Shown: in pieces, positions 32,688 to 39,534 of the stretch
How the letters are laid out: each line of letters opens with the position of its first letter
How positions within the stretch are numbered: position 1 is the first letter of the stretch
Source of the DNA: an uncultured Chromatiaceae bacterium
GTDB taxonomy: Bacteria > Pseudomonadota > Gammaproteobacteria > Enterobacterales > Alteromonadaceae
DNA length: 39,534 nucleotides
Direction: 5' to 3'
NCBI GenBank assembly: GCA_946482615.1
Contig: CAMLSF010000017.1
Span: 1-39,534 of the forward strand
Translations under genes and position numbers: made by a program
The notes under the pieces: generated by a model
The model's input: the letters and a program-made list of their open reading frames with translations, nothing else
What the model was told of the DNA's origin: nothing
The model's database searches: none

Positions 32688-33785
32688 ATGACAAAAATGG
32701 CAACATTTCAGCTGAGTTCTGGTGCAACATTTACTGCGGCTTTGTTTTTTAGCAGTTCAATAGCAGCGCAAACCATTGATATTGAATACCTGAAAACAAA
32801 AGATCCTGAGTTGTACCGCAAGTTAATGGCGGTGGAACAATGCAGGGTTGAACCAGAACACAGCTCTTGTCAGGAGACAAAGCCAGTGTCAGCACAGCTT
32901 AGTGCTGCATCTGAGCCGCAAAAGTCCGCTGAAAAAGCGGAAAAACCTGCGGGAAAATGGTGGTATGCCAGTGCTTATGATCAGAAGGGCCCTTATCCGC
33001 AGTGGTTGCATGCAGCGCAACTGACAGCGGATCTGATGACGATGAATGGCAATACCGAAGGGGAGCAGTTTCATGCTGAGCTGGATTATTTTTCCAGAAA
33101 AAATGCCTGGACCAATTATCTGACGCTGATTTATGAAAAAGACGACGTAAAACAATCTGATGTTGTAGCTTTGGACACTAAGCATTATGCGCTGAATTAT
33201 GGTGGCCGTTACGATTTTGATCCCACCTGGTACGCTCAGGGCGGTTACATCATAGAGCAAGACACCAGTCAGTCCATTGACAAACAGCAGGTGTATTACC
33301 TTGGTGCTGGTGCGCATCTGCTGAACAGCGACAAGCTGAATGTGAACACTATGCTGGCTCTGGGACGGCAGGATGATAATTTTATTAATGTTCCCGGTGC
33401 CTCAATTGGCATAGACTCCCTTGATTATTCAGTGTCTTATTTTGTTGAACAGCTGTCATGGCATATCAGCAAATCCATCAGTCTTAGTCAGAGTTTCAGC
33501 TGGCTTTACAGTCTGGAATCTTTGCCCCAGATTGACCCGTCCGTTCTCAGCGGGGGCGCAGCCAACCCTCAATGTATAGACCTTATAACGAACAGTCCGG
33601 ACTACTGCATTACCGACAGACGCAACAAATCAAAACTTGAATTTACCCTGGGTCTGGAATACCAAATTAATGCTTATATTTCATTACTTTATAACTATGC
33701 TTATGAAAGAGATAACCTGCCATGGATAGGGGTTGAAGGAACGGATACCACTAATAGCCTGAGTATCAGGGCCAGTTTTCAGTAG
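32688..33785 (+). CDS. DUF481-like outer-membrane beta-barrel protein
   Basis: About 365 aa. A signal peptide (residues 1-27, ending SSSIAAQ) is followed by a periplasmic stretch with two cysteines about ten residues apart (EQC, SSC) and a Glu/Lys/Ala-rich linker. From about residue 100 come alternating amphipathic strands (WTNYLTLIYEKDD, HYALNYGGRYDF, WYAQGGYIIEQD, YYLGAGAHLL) typical of YdiY/DUF481 barrels. The chain ends LSIRASFQ, with a near-terminal Phe as in many outer-membrane proteins. A disulphide loop near the C-terminal third (PQC...DYC) is possible. The start is uncertain: ATG at 32688 or 32697, or TTG at 32646. None has a strong ribosome site. It may give the exporter an outer-membrane partner, but the family is better known as salt-induced or structural proteins. 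Confidence 0.72.
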   Translation: MTKMATFQLSSGATFTAALFFSSSIAAQTIDIEYLKTKDPELYRKLMAVEQCRVEPEHSSCQETKPVSAQLSAASEPQKSAEKAEKPAGKWWYASAYDQKGPYPQWLHAAQLTADLMTMNGNTEGEQFHAELDYFSRKNAWTNYLTLIYEKDDVKQSDVVALDTKHYALNYGGRYDFDPTWYAQGGYIIEQDTSQSIDKQQVYYLGAGAHLLNSDKLNVNTMLALGRQDDNFINVPGASIGIDSLDYSVSYFVEQLSWHISKSISLSQSFSWLYSLESLPQIDPSVLSGGAANPQCIDLITNSPDYCITDRRNKSKLEFTLGLEYQINAYISLLYNYAYERDNLPWIGVEGTDTTNSLSIRASFQ

Positions 33786-33835
33786 CAGAATAATAACAGC
33801 TGTAGTGAAGAGAGATGTCATGGAACTACTAACAA

Positions 33836-35470
33836 ATGAAGTTTAATCTGATCGGCTTTATCCTGAGTAAACTGGGCAATAAAAGAAACAAAATAGTCGC
33901 CTCTGTGATCTTCGCAGGTATTACCAACGGCATGGTGATGCTGGTGATCAATGATGCAGCAAAAGACTTTAATGAAATCAACTTCAGAAACTTATTCTTT
34001 TTTGCCTTATGTATCTCAGGTTTTATGTATGCACGGCGCTACTCTGAATACCACACTCAGGCTTCGGTTCAGTCTGCCATTTCTGAGCGGCATCTGGCGA
34101 TCATAGATAAACTCCGGAAAAGCTCACTGAGCCAGTATGAAAAAATTGGCAAAATGAGTGTCATCAGTAACCTGCTTGATAACTCTCAGATTATTTATGA
34201 ATCCACCCGTATTCTGGTGCATGTCAGCACAGCGGGTGTGATGCTGATTTTTTGTTTTGGTTACATTGCCTGGATGTCGACTATCGCCTTTTGGATGTGT
34301 GCGCTGATCCTGACCGTAGGTATTTTTACCTATAAAAGTGCACAGCGACAGGTGGTGGCGCTTTATCATCAGTTTCAGGCCAAAGATGCCGAATTTTTTA
34401 ATGCGCTGAATCACTTTCTTGATGGCTTTAAAGAGCTGAAAATTTCGCGTGAGAAAAGTGACGACATTTATATCAACGAGTTCAGCGCCAATTTGCACCA
34501 ATCCGTTGAGCTAAAGTTACGCTCTGAGAAAAAAGTGGTGGCCAATACCACTTTTATTCAAAGTCTGTTTTATATCCTGATGGCCTGTATCGTGTTTTTA
34601 TTGCCTCAGTTGGATGAAGCTGAGCCCAGCGTGCTGATGTCCATTACCTCAGTGGTGCTTTTTATGTCGGGCGCTATAGGCTTGTTGGTCGAAGCTATGC
34701 CCCTGGTGATGAAAGCCGATATAGCGCTGAATAATCTCGATAAAATGGAAAGCAAAATTAATCAGGCGCTGGAATCTGCCCAACAGAACAGACCTGGTTA
34801 TTTTAATGATTTCTCCCGCATAGTGTTAAACGACCTGACGTACAACTATCTGGATGAAACCCAAAACAAGATGTTCAGCATAGGACCCATCGATCTGACG
34901 CTAAACAGAGGGGAGATCATTTTTTTGGTCGGTGGCAATGGCAGTGGCAAAACCACCTTACTGAAGAATTTATGTGGTTTATATACAGCTTCTTCCGGTT
35001 CCATCCAGATCGATACCAGAATGCTGAAAGCCGACAGTCTGGATGATTTCCGCAATTTGTTTTCTATCGTATTAACGGATTTCCACTTATTTGAAAAGTT
35101 GTATGGTTTATCTCAGTACGACGAAAAAGAAGTGAATGATTTGCTGGTCCGGATGCAGATCGAAAATAAAACGACCTTTCAAAACGGCAGGTTCAGCAAC
35201 CTTGATTTGTCCACTGGTCAGCGTAAACGTATAGCCCTGATTGTGTCTTTACTCGAAGACAAGCCCATTATGGTGTTTGATGAAGTGGCTGCCGATCAGG
35301 ACCCGCAATTCAGAGAAGAGTATTACAGAGTGATACTGCCTGAACTGAAAAAACAAAATAAAACCATCATTCTGGTCAGTCATGACGACCGGTACTTTGA
35401 TGTGGCAGACACCCTGATTAAGCTTGAATACGGAAAAGTCGCCAGCATCACCAGGCAGGAGCACGCATGA
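33836..35470 (+). CDS. Cyclic-peptide exporter ABC transporter (SyrD/PvdE type, fused permease-ATPase)
   Basis: This 544-aa inner-membrane half-transporter probably works as a dimer, pumping the finished peptide or a precursor to the periplasm. The membrane domain spans about 1-300, with hydrophobic segments near 20-38, 52-68, 130-165, 240-257 and 268-290. The ATPase domain spans about 325-540, with Walker A GGNGSGKTT (366-374), signature LSTGQRKR (458-465), Walker B IMVFDE with Glu483, and switch His516 (SHDD). The LSTGQRKR signature and short single-chain layout are those of the PvdE/SyrD cyclic-peptide transporters, found beside NRPS genes of pseudomonads. It follows the barrel gene by 50 nt. 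Its last codons overlap the next start in an ATGA, so the SPFH protein is made in step with it. A very short frame (33820-33846) overlaps the start and is probably chance. Confidence 0.93.
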   Translation: MKFNLIGFILSKLGNKRNKIVASVIFAGITNGMVMLVINDAAKDFNEINFRNLFFFALCISGFMYARRYSEYHTQASVQSAISERHLAIIDKLRKSSLSQYEKIGKMSVISNLLDNSQIIYESTRILVHVSTAGVMLIFCFGYIAWMSTIAFWMCALILTVGIFTYKSAQRQVVALYHQFQAKDAEFFNALNHFLDGFKELKISREKSDDIYINEFSANLHQSVELKLRSEKKVVANTTFIQSLFYILMACIVFLLPQLDEAEPSVLMSITSVVLFMSGAIGLLVEAMPLVMKADIALNNLDKMESKINQALESAQQNRPGYFNDFSRIVLNDLTYNYLDETQNKMFSIGPIDLTLNRGEIIFLVGGNGSGKTTLLKNLCGLYTASSGSIQIDTRMLKADSLDDFRNLFSIVLTDFHLFEKLYGLSQYDEKEVNDLLVRMQIENKTTFQNGRFSNLDLSTGQRKRIALIVSLLEDKPIMVFDEVAADQDPQFREEYYRVILPELKKQNKTIILVSHDDRYFDVADTLIKLEYGKVASITRQEHA

Positions 35471-36426
35471 GACTCAGAATAAAAGCACTGACCGACTGGA
35501 TGAGCCGGAAAATAGAAGAAAACTTGCCTACTATCATTATCACTGTATTTATCCTTCTGTTTTTATTGGTTTTATTCTGGAACAGGATTTTTATTACAGT
35601 GCAGGCCGGTGAAGGTGGGGTACTGTATAAAAGGTTCTCAGGCGGTACTGTAGTGGAAGAGTTGTATGGCGAGGGCCTGCATTTAATTTTCCCCTGGAAC
35701 AAAATGGCCGTGTACAACTTGCGGGTGCAAACCAAGATCCGCGATTTAAATGTACTGACCAGAGAAGGTTTAAAATTTAACATCAGAATGGCAATTCGGT
35801 TTCATCCGGACCGCAATATGGTGGGGGTGCTGCACAAATACGTCGGTGAAGACTATTTCAATATTGTTGTTTTGCCTGAAATTGAAGCCACAGTGCGCTC
35901 TTACGTGGTGGACGAAGACTTAACCAACATTTATGCCACACTTGCCAACAAATCGACTTTTCAGGAGGCGGTCAACGAAGCCATAGGCAGGGTCGCCAGA
36001 AAGTTTGTCACAGTGGATGAAGTGATGATCACCGACATTCTGTTGCCTGAGCAAATAGACAGTGCCATTCAGGAAAAACTGACACAACAACAATTGGCAT
36101 TTGCCTATGACTTCAGGATAGCCAAAGAGGAAAAAGAAGCAGAACGTAAAAGGGTCGAAGCTGAGGGTTTAAGCCGCTACAACACTATTGTCAATGCCAG
36201 CCTCAATGGCAATATTTTGCTGTGGAAAGGCATAGAGGCCACCAAAGACATTGCTAAATCAGACAATTCCAAAGTGATTCTGATTGGCCCGGATCGAAAC
36301 TCCTTGCCAATTATTCTTAACGCCGAAAATGACAAGTTCAGCAAAGAAGCCGCAGTACAGGCCGAAGCAGTTTTGCCCAAAGTCAGCAAAGACAACGAGC
36401 GTCCGGCAGGAACTCTGCAACCATGA
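35467..36426 (+). CDS. SPFH/band-7 (prohibitin-like) membrane protein
   Basis: 319 aa. One membrane segment (about 21-39, IIITVFILLFLLVLFW) is followed by an SPFH domain (about 42-215: VQAGEGGVLYKRFSGG, EGLHLIFPW, LTREGLKFNIRMAIRFH). A charged helical stretch comes next (about 215-240, AKEEKEAERKRVEAEG), as in stomatins, prohibitins and HflK/HflC. Such proteins form large oligomeric membrane scaffolds that organise transporters or hold proteases in check. The start overlaps the exporter's stop by 4 bases (ATGA), a sign of coupled translation and a functional link. The charged N-terminal 20 residues should lie in the cytoplasm and the SPFH domain outside. No protease gene sits beside it, which argues against an HflK/C role. 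A scaffold for the exporter is inference. Confidence 0.88.
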   Translation: MRLRIKALTDWMSRKIEENLPTIIITVFILLFLLVLFWNRIFITVQAGEGGVLYKRFSGGTVVEELYGEGLHLIFPWNKMAVYNLRVQTKIRDLNVLTREGLKFNIRMAIRFHPDRNMVGVLHKYVGEDYFNIVVLPEIEATVRSYVVDEDLTNIYATLANKSTFQEAVNEAIGRVARKFVTVDEVMITDILLPEQIDSAIQEKLTQQQLAFAYDFRIAKEEKEAERKRVEAEGLSRYNTIVNASLNGNILLWKGIEATKDIAKSDNSKVILIGPDRNSLPIILNAENDKFSKEAAVQAEAVLPKVSKDNERPAGTLQP

Positions 36427-36477
36427 ACTACAGATCAGATGTTCCAGGACCTGCTGTTGTAACAGCTGTGTATAGGT

Positions 36478-36499
36478 CAGGCTCTGTGTGTGGAGCCTG
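36478..36499 (+). promoter_or_regulatory. RNA hairpin covering the ribosome-binding site of the binding-protein gene
   Basis: CAGGCTC (36478-36484) and GAGCCTG (36493-36499) form a perfect 7-bp stem with an 8-nt loop. The best Shine-Dalgarno candidate, GGAG at 36492-36495, lies in the 3' arm, 7 nt before the ATG at 36503. If it folds in the mRNA, the stem would mask the start site. A second small palindrome, GCTGTT-GT-AACAGC, lies just upstream (36453-36466). Confidence 0.45.
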
Positions 36500-36502
36500 T
36501 GT

Positions 36503-38335
36503 ATGATTTTGCGGCTGTTATTAGCCCTGCTCAGTGGTTATCTGCTGTTTGTCGCGTACAGGTTTTATGCCCACTCCCAGCCTGTGACTGCGATTGATAT
36601 AAGGCAGCAGCATATAGCCCAGACGGACACTCTGCAGCTTGCCGTGGTCTGGCCTGAAGGGGAAGATAAAGCGGGCTACACCAGGGCTGTGCGTCTGATG
36701 GTGGACAGAATCAATCAGCAAGGCCTTCGCAGCTGCACTGAGTCTGTTGATTCAGACGCTCAGCAGGCATGCCGGAACAAAACACTGCTGATGAAGTATT
36801 ACCCTGAAGCCTCAGGCGGGCTGGATGATGCAGTAAAACAGGCGCGTAAAGTGACAGCTAACCCGGACACCATAGCTGTGCTGGGGTATTATAGATCCGA
36901 CATCGCTGTACCCGCCGCCACAGTCTATGAACACAATGGTGTGCTGATGCTGTCCTCCGGCGCCACCAATGTTAAATTTACCAGTTACGACTTCCGTCAT
37001 ATTTTTCGCCATGCTGCCAATGACAACAACAATGCCGAAGTGCTGGCAAAACACCTGCATGAAGAAGGCTATATCAATGTATATGTTATCTACGAGCGGG
37101 ATCTGTATGGCACAGATTTTTCAAACTACTTTATTGAGCATGTTACGGCCAGAGGCTTAAAAGTTCCGGTTCAGGTCTTTTACGAAGAACATGAAAATGA
37201 TTATCTGCCGATCCTGGCTTCATTACGCAGCAAAATCAGCAGTATCAATCTGACCGATGAAGTGGCGTTGCTGCAGGCCAAACTGGAGCAAATAAAACGT
37301 ATTGAGCGGATAAGGTTGCTGGCCGCGCAGGCCGATGACGCTTTGATTGTGCAGTTTCTTACCGACGAACAAACACAAAAAAAGGGCAATAATAAATTCT
37401 TTGATTCGATGCCCAGGATCAAACTACTGGATTATTTGCAACTGGAACTGGAGCAAAGTTCAGCCTCAGCTTATCGCCAGCAATTGTTTGTGCGTAATCA
37501 ACAGGAAATGAGCGTCCTTTCTGCCGAGGCGCAATTTGGTCAGTTGGAACTGTTGGAACTGGAGATCAGGCTTTGGGCTCAGGAGCTGAAATCGGCGATC
37601 ACAAGCCCGGTGTTGCCCACTCAATCCTCCACCCGTGCACTGAGCCATCGTATGGTAACCCGCAAGGCGCTGGATTTTGGTGTGGACGATACACAAGCTC
37701 AGCTGAGTCAAATGCTCAAGCGGATAGGGCGAGTCAAATCAGGTCAGGTGGATGCAATTTTTATCGCGGGTTTTATGCCTCAGGCGGGTGAGGTGATCCG
37801 TCAGGCCAGAAGCCTGTCTATCGATCTGCCTGTGTTTGCCGGCCACAGTCTGATTGACTTAAGTAATAACTGCAGAAGACTGAATAACTGTGCTTCTTAT
37901 GGTGATGTGTCTGCATTGATTACCCATGATATTGAAGAATATCAGCAAGTGTACGCTAAGCTGACGTCCGCTGAGCAGGACTGTGGGCTGGGCAGCACAG
38001 ACTGTGTGCCCGCCCGTTATGCCTGTCCGGAGTTTATTACGGCCTACAGAGCATTTCAGGGTTTTGCTGAAGCCTATCAGCAGCAATACCGCGAATTACC
38101 AGACAACTGGGCCGTGCAGGGTTATCTGGCTGCCAGCATAGTGCAACATACCATAGCTGCAGCTCATAGCTTTGACCCTGAAGTCCTGGCAGACACGCTG
38201 CTTTATCAGGGCAATAGCGAATTTACCGATAAAGGACTAATGTTTAGCTGTAGTAGTCCCGGTATTACCGAGGGCGATGTTCTGGTGGAAGGAATGAAAA
38301 TCCGGAAACTGGGCCATCTTCAGGAAAGTAACTAA
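36503..38335 (+). CDS. Membrane-anchored periplasmic binding protein (leucine-binding type) with helical insertion
   Basis: 610 aa. Residues 1-22 are a hydrophobic anchor or uncleaved signal. The rest is a type I periplasmic binding fold of the branched-chain amino-acid family: LQLAVVWPEGEDKAGYTRAV, DTIAVLGYYRSDIAVPA, VLMLSSGATN, VYVIYERDLYGTDF, VDAIFIAGFMPQAGEVIRQA, VFAGHSL. Between about 245 and 412 lies an inserted stretch, charged and largely helical (ALLQAKLEQIKRIERIRLL, LELLELEIRLWAQELK), absent from ordinary family members of 350-420 aa. Cysteine pairs (78/90, 457/463, 494/501/508) suggest disulphides and a periplasmic site. No importer permease is nearby, so a sensing or product-handling role beside the exporter is more likely than uptake. 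ATG at 36503 is chosen for its GGAG; GTG at 36488 is possible. Confidence 0.8.
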   Translation: MILRLLLALLSGYLLFVAYRFYAHSQPVTAIDIRQQHIAQTDTLQLAVVWPEGEDKAGYTRAVRLMVDRINQQGLRSCTESVDSDAQQACRNKTLLMKYYPEASGGLDDAVKQARKVTANPDTIAVLGYYRSDIAVPAATVYEHNGVLMLSSGATNVKFTSYDFRHIFRHAANDNNNAEVLAKHLHEEGYINVYVIYERDLYGTDFSNYFIEHVTARGLKVPVQVFYEEHENDYLPILASLRSKISSINLTDEVALLQAKLEQIKRIERIRLLAAQADDALIVQFLTDEQTQKKGNNKFFDSMPRIKLLDYLQLELEQSSASAYRQQLFVRNQQEMSVLSAEAQFGQLELLELEIRLWAQELKSAITSPVLPTQSSTRALSHRMVTRKALDFGVDDTQAQLSQMLKRIGRVKSGQVDAIFIAGFMPQAGEVIRQARSLSIDLPVFAGHSLIDLSNNCRRLNNCASYGDVSALITHDIEEYQQVYAKLTSAEQDCGLGSTDCVPARYACPEFITAYRAFQGFAEAYQQQYRELPDNWAVQGYLAASIVQHTIAAAHSFDPEVLADTLLYQGNSEFTDKGLMFSCSSPGITEGDVLVEGMKIRKLGHLQESN

Positions 38336-38350
38336 AAGAAGGAGTGTCAG

Positions 38351-38521
38351 ATGTACTTATTACTATATGTTTTACTGTGCAGTGCTATTGCCTGGTTCGG
38401 CCGCGACCGTAAACTCGGGTTTTGGGGCTATTTGTTTGCGTCCCTGCTGTTTACTCCCATTATTGGTGTGGTTTTACTCTTAGCTTCAGATAAAAAAGTA
38501 GTGGCAGCCAGCTCCAGCTGA
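38351..38521 (+). CDS. Small two-helix membrane protein (56 aa)
   Basis: The ATG at 38351 has an excellent ribosome site (AAGAAGGAG, 8 nt upstream) and starts 15 nt after the binding-protein stop. The product has a first hydrophobic helix (2-16, LLLYVLLCSAIAWF), a basic turn GRDRKLGFWGY, and a second helix (27-45, with LLFTPIIGVVLLLAS), ending in a short Lys/Ser tail. The R-K-x-G-F-W-x-x-x-x-S-L-L-x-x-P-I-I-G pattern recurs in small uncharacterised bacterial membrane proteins. By the positive-inside rule the basic turn should face the cytoplasm. Its function is unknown; a small subunit of the membrane complex is possible. Confidence 0.75.
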   Translation: MYLLLYVLLCSAIAWFGRDRKLGFWGYLFASLLFTPIIGVVLLLASDKKVVAASSS

Positions 38522-38562
38522 TGTCCTGATGTTTCACAGTAAAAGACGTAAATCAGGGAGTT

Positions 38563-39327
38563 ATGGTGCAGGCAAATCAGGTTTTTATTGTTCCGCAGCC
38601 CAGACCCAAAGCTGAATTGCGTCTTTTTTGTTTCCCTTGTGCCGGCGGTTCGGCTTACAGCTACCAGCCATGGCTATCGCACTTTGGCCCCAGGGTCGAG
38701 CTGGTTTTAGTCGAGCTAAAAGGCCGCGGCGTCAGGATCAATCAGCAGCCCCATCAGGACATGCAAAGTCTGATAGATGAATTCATGCTGCACCGGGATG
38801 TTTTTACTGCTTGTCCTTTTATGTTTTTTGGCCACAGTATGGGCGCTTTGATTAGTTATGCCTTGTGTTGTGAGCTGAAACAACAGGATCTGGCTTTACC
38901 TGTACAGATGCTGGTATCCGCCTGCAGAGCTCCACATCTGCCGGCTTTACAACCTCAGCTACATAGGTTGCCTCAGGCTGATTTTTTTCAGATGTTGCAG
39001 CAGCTCAACGGTACTCCGGCAGAAGTTTTAGCCAACAAGGAATTGATGGAACTGTTTGAGCCTGTCCTGAGAGCGGATTTCAACATAGCCAGTACCTATC
39101 AGGCACAAGCAGTTCAGATGCCTTTTGCGTTTTCTGTATTGTATGGAGACAGAGATCACAGCCTTCATCTGCCCCAACTTGAGGCATGGCAGGAGCTGAG
39201 CAGTCAACATTGTGTGATGACTGAACTGCCCGGAGATCATTTTTTTATCCGCCAATCCTCTGCATTGGTTATCAATTGGATAGAACAACAGATCCTCGAT
39301 TATTTTTGCGACAGCAAAGGGCAGTGA
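38563..39327 (+). CDS. Type II thioesterase of the NRPS cluster (GrsT-like)
   Basis: This stand-alone 254-aa alpha/beta hydrolase clears wrongly loaded or stalled acyl groups from NRPS carrier proteins. It has LFCFPCAGGSAYSY at the start, the nucleophile in GHSMG (Ser92), the acid in YGDRDH (probably Asp198) and the base in PGDHFF (His226). Length and motif order match the GrsT/SrfA-TEII family. AGGGAG lies only 2 nt before the ATG, so the GTG one codon later may be the true start. A 6-bp inverted repeat (CCTGAT/ATCAGG, 38525-38557) spans the upstream gap. The next gene begins 5 nt after the stop, so the two are probably co-translated. Confidence 0.93.
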   Translation: MVQANQVFIVPQPRPKAELRLFCFPCAGGSAYSYQPWLSHFGPRVELVLVELKGRGVRINQQPHQDMQSLIDEFMLHRDVFTACPFMFFGHSMGALISYALCCELKQQDLALPVQMLVSACRAPHLPALQPQLHRLPQADFFQMLQQLNGTPAEVLANKELMELFEPVLRADFNIASTYQAQAVQMPFAFSVLYGDRDHSLHLPQLEAWQELSSQHCVMTELPGDHFFIRQSSALVINWIEQQILDYFCDSKGQ

Positions 39328-39332
39328 GTTGT

Positions 39333-39533
39333 ATGGTTTTTGAGCCTTTTCTGCCCCTGAGCCCTCCAGTATTGCCGACAGGCTTTATCCGCAGTGTCAG
39401 CCATCTACGTCTGAATAACGAACTTCATCTTTTGTATTGTCACTTTGAGACGTCAGACTTTTCAGAACACTGTTTCAGCTTGTATGGAATAAACCAGCCA
39501 GACATTGTGCGAAAGGCTGTTGCAAAGCGTTAA
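39333..39533 (+). pseudogene. N-terminal part of an Sfp/EntD-type 4'-phosphopantetheinyl transferase, stopped in frame
   Basis: The ATG at 39333, 5 nt after the thioesterase stop, opens a 66-codon frame ending in TAA (39531-39533), one base before the window edge. PPVLPTGFI, LLYCHF and PDIVRKAVAKR resemble the start of EntD-like transferases, which activate NRPS carrier proteins. In that family the lysine-rich stretch runs on as KRK-x-E-x-L-A-G-R. Here the stop falls exactly where the next Lys is expected (CGT TAA G against CGT AAA G or CGT AAG). A single substitution (AAA to TAA) or one extra T would explain it. The rest of the gene is outside the window, so I cannot say whether it continues in another frame. 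It may also be a sequence error or an unrelated small gene. Confidence 0.5.
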
Positions 39534-39534
39534 G

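Noticed and set aside
32652..32690. Twelve-codon frame (MRFHSGQSGFWT) whose stop overlaps the barrel-protein start
   Set aside because: It could be a leader peptide, but it has no ribosome site and no attenuator structure, so chance is more likely.
33820..33846. Eight-codon frame overlapping the exporter start
   Set aside because: Too short and without a good ribosome site; not distinguishable from chance.
35448..35783. Minus-strand frame of 111 codons across the exporter/SPFH junction
   Set aside because: It is antisense to a well-supported SPFH gene whose start overlaps the exporter stop in a coupled ATGA.

Overview
The window looks like chromosomal DNA of a free-living gammaproteobacterium, most likely of the Alteromonadales/Chromatiales type (Rheinheimera-like). 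That guess rests on the CheV protein, the secreted amidohydrolase, the EntD-like start of a phosphopantetheinyl transferase and codon use. No marker gene fixes the genus. No rRNA, tRNA, CRISPR array, transposase or integrase was seen.

Layout: (1) 1-847, minus strand, the start of a secreted amidohydrolase running off the left edge. (2) 848-1315, a divergent intergenic region, followed by cheV (1316-2239, plus), a chemotaxis coupling protein. (3) 2261-2297, a strong hairpin shared by two converging genes. (4) 2303-31592, minus strand, two giant non-ribosomal peptide synthetase (NRPS) genes one base apart, about 29 kb in all. The upstream protein (5924 aa) carries modules 1-5 and the downstream protein (3837 aa) carries modules 6-8 and the releasing thioesterase. 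(5) 31593-32024, the divergent control region. (6) 32025-39533, plus strand, a row of accessory genes: DUF697 membrane protein, DUF481-like outer-membrane beta-barrel protein, SyrD/PvdE-type cyclic-peptide ABC exporter, SPFH/band-7 protein, membrane-anchored periplasmic binding protein with a long helical insertion, 56-aa two-helix membrane protein, type II thioesterase, and the N-terminal part of an Sfp/EntD-type phosphopantetheinyl transferase whose frame is closed by a stop just before the window ends.

How it works together: reading the adenylation-domain pocket residues by eye against the GrsA positions gives the order X1 - Thr - N-methyl-Phe - D-Asn - X5 - Ser - Gly - D-X8. X marks pockets I could not assign. 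N-methylation comes from a methyltransferase inside module 3, and the D residues from epimerisation domains after modules 4 and 8. A terminal thioesterase would release or cyclise the octapeptide. The type II thioesterase and PPTase would service the carrier proteins, and the ABC exporter with its SPFH, periplasmic and outer-membrane partners would move the product out. The oddest parts are a first condensation domain that has lost its HHxxxDG motif, a divergent second condensation domain, an atypical eighth adenylation domain, a T-E-TE ending, an unusual export gene set, and the apparently broken PPTase.
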